A stretch of 64,000 nt of DNA from Cotesia glomerata (GCF_020080835.1 NC_058167.1:7422459-7486458); one strand, 5' to 3'; shown: positions 14,210 through 26,602, counted from the first letter of the stretch. Notes: generated by a model from the letters alone, not told the origin. A program made the numbers and translations.

Positions 14210-14569
14210 CACGGAAAAAAAAATATTGTTAAAATGACTATTCAACGTATCCTCAAATGACGTTTCCTTAAAATAACGATCCGGATTTCTGATTTAAGGA
14301 TTCATTTGTTTGACTTAAAAGCATACAGAGAATAGCTCTTGTAAATATATGTAATTTCGTCAAAACAGGCAACTGTTTCGTTAACGTAAGGATCTGTATA
14401 GTTGAATTAACTAAATGTAACGTTAAAATAATGATATGGATTGTCATTTCGATGATCCTCTGTATAGCTGAATTAGCTATACAGCGTATATCTCTAAAAA
14501 AATGACTATACGGCGTATAGTCAGAATAACGATACGTATCCTTATTCTAACGATATTTTTTTCTCCGTG
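14210..14569. mobile_element. MITE with CACGG-type terminal inverted repeats
   Basis: The left end CACGGAAAAAAAAATATTGT is mirrored on the right by ACGATATTTTTTTCTCCGTG. The element is about 360 bp, with no ORF. Its interior contains further small palindromes built on gtatagctga / agctatacag. It is a non-autonomous DNA transposon. The ends match four other elements in this window (17524, 36421, 47409, 56847), but the interior differs. Confidence 0.7.
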
Positions 14570-14948
14570 TGTAATTTAAAACGGAAGTTGCTCGCGATCT
14601 GGATATTAAAAATTCAGTAACCATAAAAATAAATTAATGTAACACAGGTACTCCCGGTTATTAGTGACATTTGCATTTTTTGTTCTTTTAAAATCGCAAT
14701 ATCCGACACAAGACAAAAGTAATACTGTTATATTTTTAATTGATCATTATTATGTCGAGAAGATTATGAGAAAGTTAAGAGCCGTACAGTATGTCATTAA
14801 CATTTTAAATTTTATTTTCTTTTCAGCTTGACTATAAACATCAAAATATACACAAGCATGATAATTTTTTAACAGTTCTTATCATATTATATAAATTATA
14901 TAAGAGATATTTTTTCAGTCAATAATTCAATAAAATTTTTTCAAATCA

Positions 14949-15262
14949 CCCGAGTCAGAATAATGAACTTATATGAGCCTACATGAACCTACATGAGCCT
15001 ACAGAATAATTTTCAATTGTTTTGATCGATATTATTCAATTTATAAATTGAATTTTTAAGTTTTTTTATCAATAAATTTTTAGTTACTATTTAAATTTAT
15101 TTGTATTGTACTATTTAATATTGCTATAAGTATATTTTGCGAGGTTATATTGATCAATCAAAACAATTAAAGATAAAAATATCGATCACAACAATTAAAA
15201 ATTGTCCTGTAGGCTCATGTAGGTTCATGTAGGCTTATGTAGGTTCATTATTCTGACTCGGG
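14949..15262. mobile_element. Fold-back MITE with CCCGAGTC termini
   Basis: The 314 bp element starts CCCGAGTCAGAATAATGAAC and ends with its exact complement. The arms contain tandem 'gagcctacat/gaacctacat' motifs on the left and their complements on the right. The AT-rich core also contains short inverted segments (tttgatcgatatt / aatatcgatcaca). A target duplication is not evident. The terminal CCCGAGTC is shared with the fold-back element in the esterase intron. Confidence 0.75.
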
Positions 15263-17523
15263 CATACATAATAATATATTCATTAAAATACAATGGTCTT
15301 TAATTATCAAGCATGAGAATACATAAGTATATTTTTATTTTCATGCAATAATATATATTAATAGACTGTTGTATAATAATGATAATAATAATGTCAAAAT
15401 AATTTAAAAGCTTAGTTTCCGTGAATTGTTTTTATTTAAGAGATGGTAAATGAACTTCCGTGTATAAATAAAACTCGAGCCATGTCGGTTTTGTTCATTA
15501 CCCCTTATGGAGGTTTTTTTATTATTTTTATAAACATTGAGGAGGTACACCATACTGAGAGCTGATGAGAAACAGCAGCAGGTCGATTGTTACGATAACA
15601 CTTGGGGTACACCGACGATTGCACAATAAAAACCGGTTAAAAGTTGCATCTCTTCGCGTGCCGAGAATATTTCACTGATCGGACTTTTACTGTACATATT
15701 ACATATATAACACATATACACAATCGTCCGCTGATGCATCTTTCGCGTTCGCTATTGTGCTACGAGCTTGAATATATTATGGATTTAGGTTGTCTTAATT
15801 ATCACCATTATTACATAGTATCCTTTTACCGGTGTAACAAAACGCACTAGGTTTACTTTGTGACTATAGTAACTATAGTGACTAATACTACAGTCGACAT
15901 TATTTATAGTCCTTAATTTATTATTCTTGTAAAAAACAAATAATAATATATACTTTTACTACTGTAACATGGTAAGCTGAATAAAAGATAAAAATAAAAT
16001 GGAAATCGGTTGTAACTCTTGCATCATTGCTTATCCAAAGATCAAGAGCATAATACACCCTTGACATTGATATACTCTACTACATATTATACTAATGTAA
16101 GGTAATATCTGATAAGGCTCCCATTGATTACCAACAACCAATGCAATATAGTAATATATTTTTCACTCTTTGTTATATGATAGATTGAAAAAAAAATTAA
16201 CTGAAATTTGTTTAAAACTACATTTATATTATTAATTAAAATTTTATCGAAGAGTTTTGCAGTGAGCACTAGAATATCAACGGTTGCTTCTGTTGCTGCC
16301 GCTTTCATAATATTCATTAAATAAGTAACCTTTTTAGAGTACTATAAACAAAGTTGAGCTTTGATATTATCTTTAAGGAAAATGAGATTAAAATCTCCGG
16401 GGTGTATTGCTCTGAATGTTATCATAAAGCTACAATTAATGCCCTATTTAAATGTTAATATTGGAGCTGAGAAATATTTAGTACCCAGCAGGTTCATGAT
16501 GAATCGTCTGCAACGAGTACTCGGCTCTTCTTTCTACCCTTGAAGCTAAAATACGTAAAATATATTGGGTAGTAAGTTAAAGATATGCTTTCTCCGTTTG
16601 AATCGTAATAATTTAGTTTTTTTTTATTATTTTCGTCCATGTCAATCGTTACTGTAACGTTTCACCACTATTATTGTTATTATTTTTATTATTATATGAG
16701 AAAATATAAGAATAAGAGGAATGGTACGCGCGCGTGATTGCTTACAGCGACGCGTGATGTCGAGAGCTGAGAAAAGGAAAAGAGAAGAAAGGTTAAAAAT
16801 AAAATAGAATCGACTATTGTATAGCAGCCAAACGCGATAAAACCAGTTTCGTTTCAGGAAGTCTCTTCTCTAGATTCCGATATCGTCCCACCAGCATTTA
16901 TTTTATTTTTTTACTCTCGTTATTTTCCCAGCATCCACCACACGTATCGTGTCTTCTTAATCCCTTTCTTTCTTTATTTCCTTCCTTACTCGATCCTTTA
17001 ACCTTCGTTTGGACATTACAATAATATTTTTCAATTGCAGAACAATAAATAGCTCGACTATTTAGATACTGTTCGCTACTCGGCTACTCGGCAAACCTTG
17101 AACCCTATACCAACAAAATATTCAACATCCCGTTCGTTTATAACACTTGACTGTTAATTTTTACGAGTAGAGGCGCCGTTGACCTTATTAAGAAATATAT
17201 TCAAATTTGCTGGCGATTATGTACTTAAATTCTAGCTAAATAAAAATAATATTATTCATTTGCATATTATTACATAAAATATCAGATTTGACTAATTTAT
17301 TTGTAAAATTTTTTACGCAGATAATTAAAACACAAATTACACTTAAACTATCATGTTAATTAAGAGAAACTCAATAGATTAATGATAATATCATAATCGA
17401 GTTAAATTTAAACATAAAGAATAATGTAAATTGTTTTTTTTAATTCTACTGTTGACAAATAATTTTATACAACTCCGGGCGCTTACTGGAATTAACAAGC
17501 ATTAAGTGTTATTAAAGCAGTTT
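15263..17523. other. Intergenic region, nothing recognised
   Basis: AT-rich sequence. Several 60-75 codon open frames are present, but none has a signal peptide, domain motif, promoter or splice support. A slightly GC-richer patch lies around 16720-16900 without an interpretable feature. Confidence 0.45.
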
Positions 17524-17815
17524 CATGGAAAAAAAAATTTCGTTCTGGTAACCTAACTGTAGAGTTACCACAACTATACACAGTTTACTATTCGTTGTAG
17601 AGTTACAGTAACATAATGTTATTTAGTTCTGATAACTCAATGTTGTTGAGCTCAGAGCTCTACAGGATTATTCTCAGAGCCAAACTCAGAGCTCAACGAT
17701 GTAGAGTTACAGGAGCCAAACGGTATTGTTACCATAAGAAAACGTTAACCTACTCGAACTTTTTACAACTAACTAACTACTATAGAGTTCTTATAGCAAA
17801 ATTTTTTTCTCCATG
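17524..17815. mobile_element. MITE (CATGG/CACGG type) with GAGCTC/AGAGCTC interior
   Basis: A 292 bp element bounded by CATGGAAAAAAAAATTTCGT on the left and GCAAAATTTTTTTCTCCATG on the right. The interior carries repeated gtagagttac and gctcagagctc motifs. It is homologous, base by base over long stretches, to the two halves of the split element at 47409-48358, which lies in the opposite orientation. No ORF of its own. Confidence 0.75.
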
Positions 17816-18367
17816 AAGTATAATTATAATAAAACTGCTAAAAAAGTAATAACGAAAATTAGTTAGCGGTTGTGTATACATTATACGTTATACAAAATAT
17901 TAATTAATACTATTAGCAAGGTGATGATAATAATTCAACGAGGGAGGTATATTGTATGATAAAATACAACGGACAATCGCTCCAAACTAGCTAAGATAAA
18001 ATCGTTAGGTTGTAACTGGAAACTGAAACTACCCACGAGCACGAGCGCGAACAGCAAGACCAAATTATTTGAATCCACAACGCGATAAACATGCAAATCC
18101 TCGAATTCTCTAAAATATACCCGACTCTACCCGGATATACAATATTTCTCGGTTCACTAAATTCAATCCATCTTTTTGGGTTTTTAAATTTTACCACAAA
18201 AAATGTTGCGTCGATATCAATAATGTCCTACTGATTTATCACTTCTACTATCATTTTTTTTTATTGAATTAATTTTTAAACATGAATTTTTCATTTAATA
18301 AATAACAAAAATAGAATTTAAAGTTTTTATTTTTTATCTAATGTTACTGAAGATTTAAAAAAAAAAA

Positions 18368-19054
18368 ATTAGGAAAACGGTTGATCCTGAAGGACATCCC
18401 TGCAACTTCCCGCTAATTCCATACTTAGACGCTTAGAATTGCACCAATGACGTTTTTGAGCTCTTCGAGCTCAAAAATACGATTAGTGGGTTATTTTGAG
18501 CTCTCCGAACTCAAAGAGATTGCTTTCCTCTGCTTTTGAGCTCTTCGAGCTCAAAAGTCTGATAGAGATTTGATAAGACATTATTTTTTGAATTTTTAAA
18601 CCGCAATAACTTTTGAATTAATAGACCGATTTTCACTCGGTTGGCAGCATTCGACGCAGTTTTTCAAGCCTCACAAAGAATCTCAATTTTGAATTTATCG
18701 CGCTCGGAATTTCGGAGTTATTCCGAAAAAACACTTTTTTCGGTTTTCTTTCGTTCACGATATCTCTCGAACGAATCAACCGATTTTAACCGGACTGGTG
18801 GCGATCGACGTGGTTTTTTGAGGTTAAGAGCTGATTAATTTTTGGAATTGAACCATTGAGCCGTTTAAAAGTAATTCCAAAAAAACCACATTTGAAAAAA
18901 ATTTTTTTTTCAGTTTTTTGAAGATTTCTCAAAATCTATTGATCTGACTCGGTCCAAATAGTTTTCAAAATCTAAGTTTGATCAAGCCCTTTCGAATGGC
19001 ACCAACCGCGATGAAATCGGTCAAGCCGTTCAAAAGTTATAAGCGGTTTACATA

Positions 19055-19093
<39 letters not shown>

Positions 19094-19260
19094 GCGCGCG
19101 CATACAGACACCGTGACAACCTCGCGGGGATAGTCAGGGAAGCTTCCTGTAACCTTCAAACGTCGAGATCTGATGAAAACTCGATTTTTGCAAAACGGGG
19201 TGAAAACAATAACTTCCCGATTTTTGAAAATCTTCGATTTTCTTAGCGGGAAATTAAAAA
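18368..19260 (+). repeat. GAGCTC-hairpin repeat family, copy A
   Basis: About 890 bp. It begins aggaaaacggttgatcctga, soon followed by tgcaacttcccgct, and ends ttcttagcgggaaattaaa, so the ends carry inverted AACTTCCCGCT / AGCGGGAAGTT. Three hairpins with 8-10 bp arms (TTTTGAGCTC and complement) lie at about 18456-18558. Next come diverged internal subrepeats of the type 'aaccgatttt..ccgg.tgg.ggc.atcgacg'. A (CA)n tract with a short (CG)n tail lies at about 19060-19100, then a conserved block ending in the terminal hairpin. No credible protein. Confidence 0.8.
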
Positions 19261-19647
19261 ACGAAAAAGTACAATATCTCGTCTCACATATGTTTATCGC
19301 GACGACAAAGAAAATAAATAAAAATTCATCTCTATACTCGGTGAGCATGGGACAATTTAGTATGCGTTTATCAAGTTGTTGAGCTCGTAAGTCATGGTGT
19401 GCCCGCCGCGTACTGAATAAGCGAACAGAGAATTAAACTCGAGGAGGAAAACGCTTAGACTGCATCCAGTACACTAACAAAGTAGTTTCCAAGGAATAAA
19501 ACGACAGACAAAGACAACTGAATATAAGTGAACTGTTCCAGGAGCCCCGAGTTAACAAAACTCTTTTTCTTAATCTTCTCTCGGGTATTCTCATGTCATG
19601 TTGGGCAATAAATAAGCCTTGACGTACGAGTATACATACGCCCTCAC

Positions 19648-19655
19648 TATAAAAG
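19648..19655 (+). promoter_or_regulatory. TATA box upstream of a tentative secreted micropeptide
   Basis: TATAAAAG lies about 70 bases before the ATG at 19719, and no ATG intervenes. The predicted start site would fall near 19678, inside or just after an A-rich run. Confidence 0.4.
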
Positions 19656-19718
19656 TAACTTTAAACAAAAAAAAAAAAAAAAAAAATTAGCCCTCAGCAC
19701 CCTCGTGATTAAACTCTC

Positions 19719-20090
19719 ATGCGCACCGACATTTCAGCTCAACTCTTTCTTCTCCTTGTTAGTTTCCAAGAGTCTTGTAAGTCATTTCAAATTTATCATG
19801 GGATGTCCTTCTACGAGAAGAGGAAAAATTTAATGAACCAACGTGAGCACAAACCGCGAATTGTGAATCACGAACGTGCCAGTACTGAGATATGCAATAT
19901 ATATGAATGTATGTAAGCAAGCATTTGGCATGCGTCTCGCCTCGATTTTCCATCCGGCATCACTGCATTCATTTCTTATCATTCACAATACCCAGCTTCA
20001 AATTTACATTGGAGAAAATTTATAATAAAATTCAATGTAAAAAAGATATTTCAAGATCGGAACTTTCAACAAAAGTGGTGTAAATGTTAG
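19719..20090 (+). CDS. Tentative two-exon secreted micropeptide, 50 aa
   Basis: Unrecognised. Exon 1 (19719-19776) encodes a signal-like peptide, MRTDISAQLFLLLVSFQES, and stops at a consensus GTAAGT donor. Exon 2 (19996-20090) follows an acceptor with a pyrimidine-rich lead (tcattcacaatacccag), in matching phase. It adds about 31 basic, amphipathic residues ending QKWCKC before TAG. A TATA box lies 71 bases upstream of the ATG. No homologous family is recognised and no poly(A) signal is obvious. An alternative second exon starting near 20386 (CYSCYLGGAC) would need a weak GTTAGT donor. The model could be chance. Confidence 0.28.
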
Positions 20091-20935
20091 AACGTGGGTG
20101 ATGTTATATGTTGTGACATATAACCCGAATAGTTTATGTTTATTATTAAAAATTAAAAAATTTTATAACTTTTTTTGAATACTCAATAATGTTTTTATAT
20201 CTTTTTAAAGTATAAGTTTAGCTTGTTACTGTTGCTGAGTTCTTGAGTACGTACATTCCTTCGATGTAAATGAATTTTTTCGGGGGTAAGAAAAAACAGT
20301 AGAAAATATCGTTACCGCGGTTAAAACAAGAAAATTTATCCCAGTAAATAACTCACCAAGTCTTGTAATAATTTCTCATTCACCTTGCAGTGTTATTCCT
20401 GTTATCTCGGTGGAGCCTGTATAAAACCAAGAATTCATTCTAAATGTTATATAGTACCCGTCAAAAAGAAAAATTGGATTTGGATTACACTTTTTTCATT
20501 TGAATCAAATCGATATCAACACTCGACGCTCGACGGAATTCATGTATGTCCATCGGTACTTTTACTCGGGAAGAATAACCAAGTATATATTTTTTAATTT
20601 GGTTTTACGTCCAACTTTTTATTTTTTTTCCTCGAGATAAAATATTACCGAGATTTTAAGTATTAATTTATGGATCATTTATAACGTAATCGTATAATAA
20701 ATGAAATCACCGGCAAATTTTATTCAATGCCGTACTTGCGTGGGTGTTTTTGAGATATTTATTTGAGGATCGGTAGCATAATTATTCACCTTTATACTTC
20801 GTGGAATTGTTGTTATTTTCTTAAATAATATCTTCAACTCGATCTAATATCATATTACCAATTCATTTCATTTCATAAATAAAAAATAAAGTTACGGAAT
20901 TTTATTTATGAGAAGATTTTTAATTCACTCCAACC

Positions 20936-21026
<91 letters not shown>

Positions 21027-21730
21027 TTTTTAACCATTAAATTAATTAACTATTACGTCAAAAGCATAATCTCAACTCAAACTGTACTATCGATAATACT
21101 TGAATTAAAGTTTCGAGACGAGAAATAATTCATCGAACAAAACCACCGAATAAACTTTTAAACATTTGACAATTAAATGCTTATCGATTGAATCAACCGA
21201 ACTTTGGATAAGTCGAATGCTTGTTTATGAGAATAAACTTCTGAAAATTCTCACAAAGTCTTAACAGATTTTCAAAGTCTTCCAAGGACATTAAATTTAT
21301 TAAATATTTCAATCCAAGCTGAAGTAACACAAATTCACCGTTCTTAAATCTTAATTCACAATAGTTTTTCTTTTCGTCTTTATTAACTTATAAATAAATA
21401 AATAAATAAATATTTAAATCATTGTCGACCGTCAAAAGTTTGAATTTATAAAATTAAAACTTTTATGGCCACTTTCAGCTCTGCAAACTCATTTTAATTT
21501 ATTGTTTCAGGAACTAAACTTTATTTCTTGAATATTTTGAAGAACAATCCATTTGATACATTATTTAAATCGAATGGAGTGCTCCGTTTAATCACTTAAT
21601 TAAATGAATAATTGATGAAAAAAAAAGCTTTTTTTGCGTAGTTTTAATGAAAAATTGATGAATCAGTGAAAATTTCTAACAAATCAACGCTGGACAATTA
21701 ATAACATTTGATATTTGATAAATGACCAGA
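20091..21730. other. Intergenic region with long (TA)n microsatellite
   Basis: A TA dinucleotide array runs from about 20938 to 21020 with one short interruption. A (TAAA)n run lies near 21392. No gene is recognised; the region separates the tentative micropeptide from the 3' end of the esterase. Confidence 0.6.
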
Positions 21731-24700
21731 TCACCAAAGTAAAATTTTTAATATTTGCATCGCCCAGAAATGCATACGATCATCCAAGAAATGATGATTC
21801 TTCAGTAAAACCGGTTCGTTTTCAGAGCCTATTTGTAAGTGGAAGAAATTATCTGAATAAGGTTTCCACATACTTTTATCTCTATTAAAATTTGTCCTTG
21901 GCTCTCTAAAAATAAATGTAATAAATTTTAGTCTTAAAATGACTCAATTATAAATTTATAAATCCAATATATAATTATAATATACCCATAAATTGCAAAG
22001 TTTGTCCACAAATCGACAAGAATGTCAATCATTTTTTCGTCCTCTTCACTCATCTCAAGATCCGGTAGCCCAAAATACTCAGAAGTGAAAGGGAACAAAT
22101 AAATAAGCTCATCAGCATGAATGACCCCTATGTTGTCATTATTTTTCAACAACAGTGAAGTTTTACTAAAAGTTCCTCGATACTCGAAGGTGTAAAAATA
22201 CGAGGGCTGTTTCATTCTCTTGCTCACCAGTTGAATTTGCAGAATTTCCGGAAACAGAAATGAAATATCACCAATTAAATCTGTCAGCTTTGGAATAACC
22301 TGAAAATAAATTCATTTTTACACACTGGTGACTTTAATTATAAATAATAAATAAATTATAATGATTACCTGATTTTTATCAGCGAGATCAATACCATCAA
22401 AATAAAAATTAAACAAATTATTAGCTAGTTTATCTGCATCGCCATCAGTGACGTAAGAGCTAGTCACAAAGTGTAATAATTCGTTTACATCGCCAATTTT
22501 TTCATGGTACAACGTTTCATTAGCGTATAAAACTAAAATAATAATCATATTATCAAAAAGTGTCTAGCAAAAAAGTAAATGAATTAAAGACCCTTTTTAC
22601 GATAACATGCACTGTATAATTACAACTCATTAACCGAGAATGATGTATGTGTATTAAATTATATTATACATGCATGTAGATGTGATACTACGTATGCCCA
22701 TTAACATCTTAATAAATATCTATTACTGAGGAGACATTATAATAAATGACAAAGCAGTACCTGTGGTAAGAACTAATCCTTCATTTTTAACAGCCCCGCT
22801 GATATTGGGAAGGTCTTGAATTTTGTCACTGAGAATTATTTGAAGAGGATGTTCGGTTATAAATGCACCTTCGATGTCTGGCTCAACTGTGGGTACCCAA
22901 GTAACTAAAGCAAGTTGTTGCATACCTCCAAATATATCATCAGTAAATAAACTATAGTAAGGAACCTGCCTTAAACATTCTATTAGTTCTTGGGAAGTTG
23001 TATTTGGGCACTCAAATATCGCTCCAAGTTTGTAAGCGTAACTCTTGTAACTAGTTGAGTTTGCGAAAGACCATGGACAAAGTGAGCTACCACTTTGGGT
23101 AATATATCGATGGAATAATCCTGGAAAGATACACTCAAGTTAATTTAAAAACTTTTAAATAGTAAATAAACAAAAAACTATGTACCTTTAGTAGTTTTTG
23201 AAAGAACTTGATAATTGACACTGACACTACCTGCGCTCTGCCCAAATAGTGTTACATTATCTGAGCTCCCGCCAAAATATTTAATATTTTTTTGTACCCA
23301 CTTTAATGCAAGAGCTTGATCCTTTAATCCAAAGTTGCCTGGTGCACTTGCGTCACCCGTACTCAGAAATCCGGTAATACCCAGTCGGTACTGAACTGTT
23401 ACTAATACTATATCTTTATCCAGTAAATAATTTGGCCCGAGGGATTCCAGCTTAGCGTCTCCTCTTTGAAAAGCACCCCCGTGAATGTAAACCATCGTTG
23501 GCAGTAAATTTTCCTCCTGATCTATCTAATTTATTTAATAATATAATCACTTATACTTATAAATATCCTCCAGAGTCGAAATTTAAATTGTAGATTCAAC
23601 GTATTGAACGTTTAAATCGTAGGTTGAGCGTATTAGACGTTGAAAACGTAAGATCAACGTATTGAACGTTAAAATCGTCATTTGAACGTAATGGACGTTA
23701 AAAACGTGTGTTGTACGTACCCAACGTATTATAAATGTGAAGAGAACCAATAATGGGTGAAAATAGTAATATTAAAACTACTCAAATAACTACACATTTT
23801 TTATTTTCTTAGCGGGAAGTTAAAAATTTTGATTTTTTTTTTTTTGTAAAAATCCGGTGGTACAAAATTTTATAAAATTGTATAAAAAGTTATCATTTTA
23901 TATACAGATTTATGAAGCCATTTTTGGTATAAAATCGTATGAATGATATTTCATAAAATTTTACATAAATTTGGAAACCATTCCGAGGGTAAAAAATTTC
24001 GATAAAGCATTTCCGTCAAAAAAAAAAAATGGTAAATTTAAGCTAAGAAATGTAAAATCTCTCTAACAGAACTGAAAAAAAATTTTTTTTGTCTATTTAC
24101 GTTTCAAACATGTGTAGTTATTTGAGTAGTTTTAATATTACTTATTTTCACCCATTATTGGTTCTCTTCACATTTAGAGTACATTGGATACGTTCAACAT
24201 ACGTTTTTAACGTCTCTTACGTTCAAATGACGATTTTAACGTTGAATACGTTGAATCTACGATTTAAATTTCGACTCGGGCTCCTATATTTAACTTAATA
24301 ATAATTACATTTGGTGAATAAACATTTAAATATAGACAGTCCTCCTGACCCATGAGGAAATTTGTATACTCATCCCGTTGACCACAAACCGGGGCTTCAT
24401 TAATTGCCATTAAGTTTCCAATCCACGGCTTGACTGGTTCTGGATTTTTGAATCTGTTTAATGGTAAAAAAATAACAGTTTTATTATTTAAATTTTTTAA
24501 GATGAAATAAAATAAAATAAAATACCGAAGAGGCCCGATGGGCGGTTGAGCATATGGAATTCCCAAAAATGCATTGATATTCCTGCCGCGACGTGAGACC
24601 ATTTGCATTCCTGTTATTTTTCCAAGCGGTGTTATGACTTGTGGACTTGCCGGAAGACCAAAACTCCCATTATCACACCAATTAATTAAATAAATAAGTA

Positions 24701-24731
24701 TTATTGAAGAATTTATCCAAGCTTTCGCCAT
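21731..24731 (-). CDS. Secreted carboxylesterase (type B / cholinesterase-like), complete
   Basis: Alpha/beta-hydrolase carboxylesterase, predicted to cleave carboxylic esters outside the cell. Exons: 24731-24526, 24453-24309, 23525-23186, 23120-22761, 22532-22369, 22299-21986 and 21905-21731. They total 1704 nt (567 aa) with phases matching at every junction. An N-terminal hydrophobic signal sequence lies at about residues 1-26. The hallmark segment EDCLYLNVYSP is present. The oxyanion-hole HGGAF is at about 132-136 and the nucleophile elbow GQSAG has Ser214. The acid is likely Glu344 (AVKNEGL) and the histidine His466 (VIHADELIYLF). Length is normal for the family, so it is probably active. 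It could be called a juvenile-hormone, FE4-like or venom carboxylesterase, but sequence alone does not decide. Intron 2 holds a fold-back transposon. The gene is transcribed away from the secreted-peptide gene upstream on the same strand. Confidence 0.93.
23570..24280. mobile_element. 711-bp fold-back element inside esterase intron 2
   Basis: The arms are about 200-230 bp. The left arm starts CCAGAGTCGAAATTTAAA; the right arm ends in the complement of CCCGAGTCGAAATTTAAA. Both arms carry a dense array of AACGT/ACGTT motifs and then a shared block (gaagagaaccaataatggg). The loop holds a solo terminus of the GAGCTC-hairpin repeat (ttttcttagcgggaagttaaa at about 23804-23825). No ORF. It lies wholly between exons 2 and 3, so coding is intact. 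Confidence 0.8.
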
Positions 24732-25906
24732 TACCGTTACCTGTTTATTACTAATTTCTTTGTTGTTTCCTATTTACGTCAGGTTATATCTCATAAAACT
24801 AATTGCCCGCGATAGCGTTCACGGATAATTGTTCACGATATGACTGTCTGATTATTTTTATTTATTATACTTAAACTTAAAGTTCTTTACCAATGTTAAA
24901 TAAAAATATATATTTTTATCGAAATATTACCTTTTATTTGGAGAGTCGGGAAAAAAGAGAATAAAAGTAAAACGATTGAGCAATTACAATTATCATTGTT
25001 GAATGGGTACCATCGATTGTAAATTACCAAAACATTTGAGCTTTAGTCGACGTTTGTTACTCACCGTGAAAGGGGTGCCCGTTTTAACGATTTTTTCGTC
25101 CCATTAATTTTAGATTCTAACTTGTACACTTCTACTGCGTACATATAGACATACAACCCGTGTTTTTAGTTTCTCTTTTGGCTTCCAGGAATGAAATAAA
25201 ACCGGGTAAACTTTCCAAGACTAATGCTACTGACAACCAATAAACTAGGTCGAACTTAATAAATTTTTTTACTTATTGAAAATAAATAACAACATTACTC
25301 TAGATCCTAAATTTAATTTCTATTATTTATATGAAAAGTTTTATTCTACGACGCAAATGAAAAAAATTAAAAAAGATTTTTAAATTTTGATCTAAAGAGG
25401 AGAGAAATAAAGAGTAACCCGATGTCAGTGGCTTTAAAACTTTGAAACTTTATTATTATCTTATCTCTTTCAGGTTGATCTCCTTTTTTTAATTTTATTC
25501 TATTTCGACGGCTGATCCTTGATCCTTGAAATAAGATGAGACGCGAACGAGATTATGCAGCTGATACTCACCTCCTCTTCCAAGAACAATATTTTACACT
25601 CTTGTTAACGAACTGTCCTTTCTTTTTATTTTTATTTAATGTATTTAATTTTTTTTTTTTTTTTCCAATGAATTACATTCGACTAAGTTATTGTTAATTG
25701 ATTAACCGATTAAATGGAGCAAACTCAAGAGGTAAATAACAGCTACTCAAACAATAAATCTTGTAGAACGGATTGTTAAAAAAAGATATCAAATTACACA
25801 TTAAGAAAAAAAATAGAAGAAATTTATTTAATTAATAAAAATGACTTGATACCATTTAAATATAAATTTAATAATTTTTAAAGATAAAATATTTATTGTT
25901 ATAGTT
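24732..25906. other. Spacer between esterase and secreted-peptide gene
   Basis: This should contain the esterase promoter (minus strand). A start context of GGTAACGGTAATGG is visible, but there is no clear TATA/initiator pair. Apart from a poly-T run near 25650-25662, nothing else is recognised. Confidence 0.5.
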
Positions 25907-26442
25907 TTAAATATATCTACAAATGATTGTACCGTTTGAAGTGATAACCATTTCACCGCCAATTTTACTTTCTTCAGTGTCAATATAATTATCATCATTA
26001 TAACCTGGTTTGTGCTCGTATCTAGAAATATAAAATAATATATTATCATATCATTAATTACACATCACACTGAAATACTTAAACTTGGTTCAACAAAATG
26101 AATTTATAAACAACGAAGAATGTCGAATGATTAATTAGCATTTAATAATTACTTTTGATAATTTAATACATTATTATAATAATCCAATTAATAATAGCCC
26201 CATTATTCATTATTATTTATTATTTATTATTTATTATTATACATACTTGAAATAATTATATAGGTCGTTGTTATTTTGTTTATAATTTTTATGGTTCACT
26301 GGCAAAGCCATCACCGCAACACCCACTACCAGTATTATGTAAATAATTATCTGAATAATTTTAATTTTTCATTGATTAATAATTATAATTATTTTTACAT
26401 AATTACTATTAAAAATAATGAAAAATAACTCACCGATTTCAT
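25907..26442 (-). CDS. Three-exon secreted small peptide, 75 aa, unrecognised family
   Basis: Exons 26442-26434, 26350-26247 and 26021-25907 join in phase through GTGAGT and GTATGT donors and TTCAG/TCTAG acceptors, giving 228 nt with a TAA stop. Exon 1 has only three codons (MKS). The product starts with a signal peptide, MKSIIIYIILVVGVAVMALP. The mature part is Asn/Tyr/Asp-rich (HKNYKQNNNDLYNYFK, then KPGYNDDNYIDTEE) and ends GTIICRYI with a single Cys. A TATA box lies upstream and an AATAAA signal follows the stop within 20 bases. The single Cys and acidic/Asn-rich composition do not match a defensin or known neuropeptide. It could be a gland, venom, salivary or cuticle-associated peptide; function is unknown. 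Confidence 0.62.
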
Positions 26443-26594
26443 AATTAATACACACAGTAGAATATAATCACGATTAATAGTTAAATTGAATAAAAAAGAG
26501 AAAATAACAATAATTGAAGGCAGTTATCTGTTAAACTTATTAATAGAGCATATATCAGTTGATTATACATGCGTATAAGTCACTAGTCTGGTGT

Positions 26595-26602
26595 CTTTTA
26601 TA
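26595..26602 (-). promoter_or_regulatory. TATA box of the secreted-peptide gene
   Basis: TATAAAAG on the minus strand, about 155 bases before the ATG at 26442. Transcription would begin near 26570-26575. No perfect TCAGT initiator is present. Confidence 0.55.

Noticed and set aside
20383..20597. Ly6-like start (QCYSCYLGGAC) after a good acceptor
   Set aside because: Phase does not match the consensus donor at 19777, and the remaining residues lack the Ly6 cysteine pattern.
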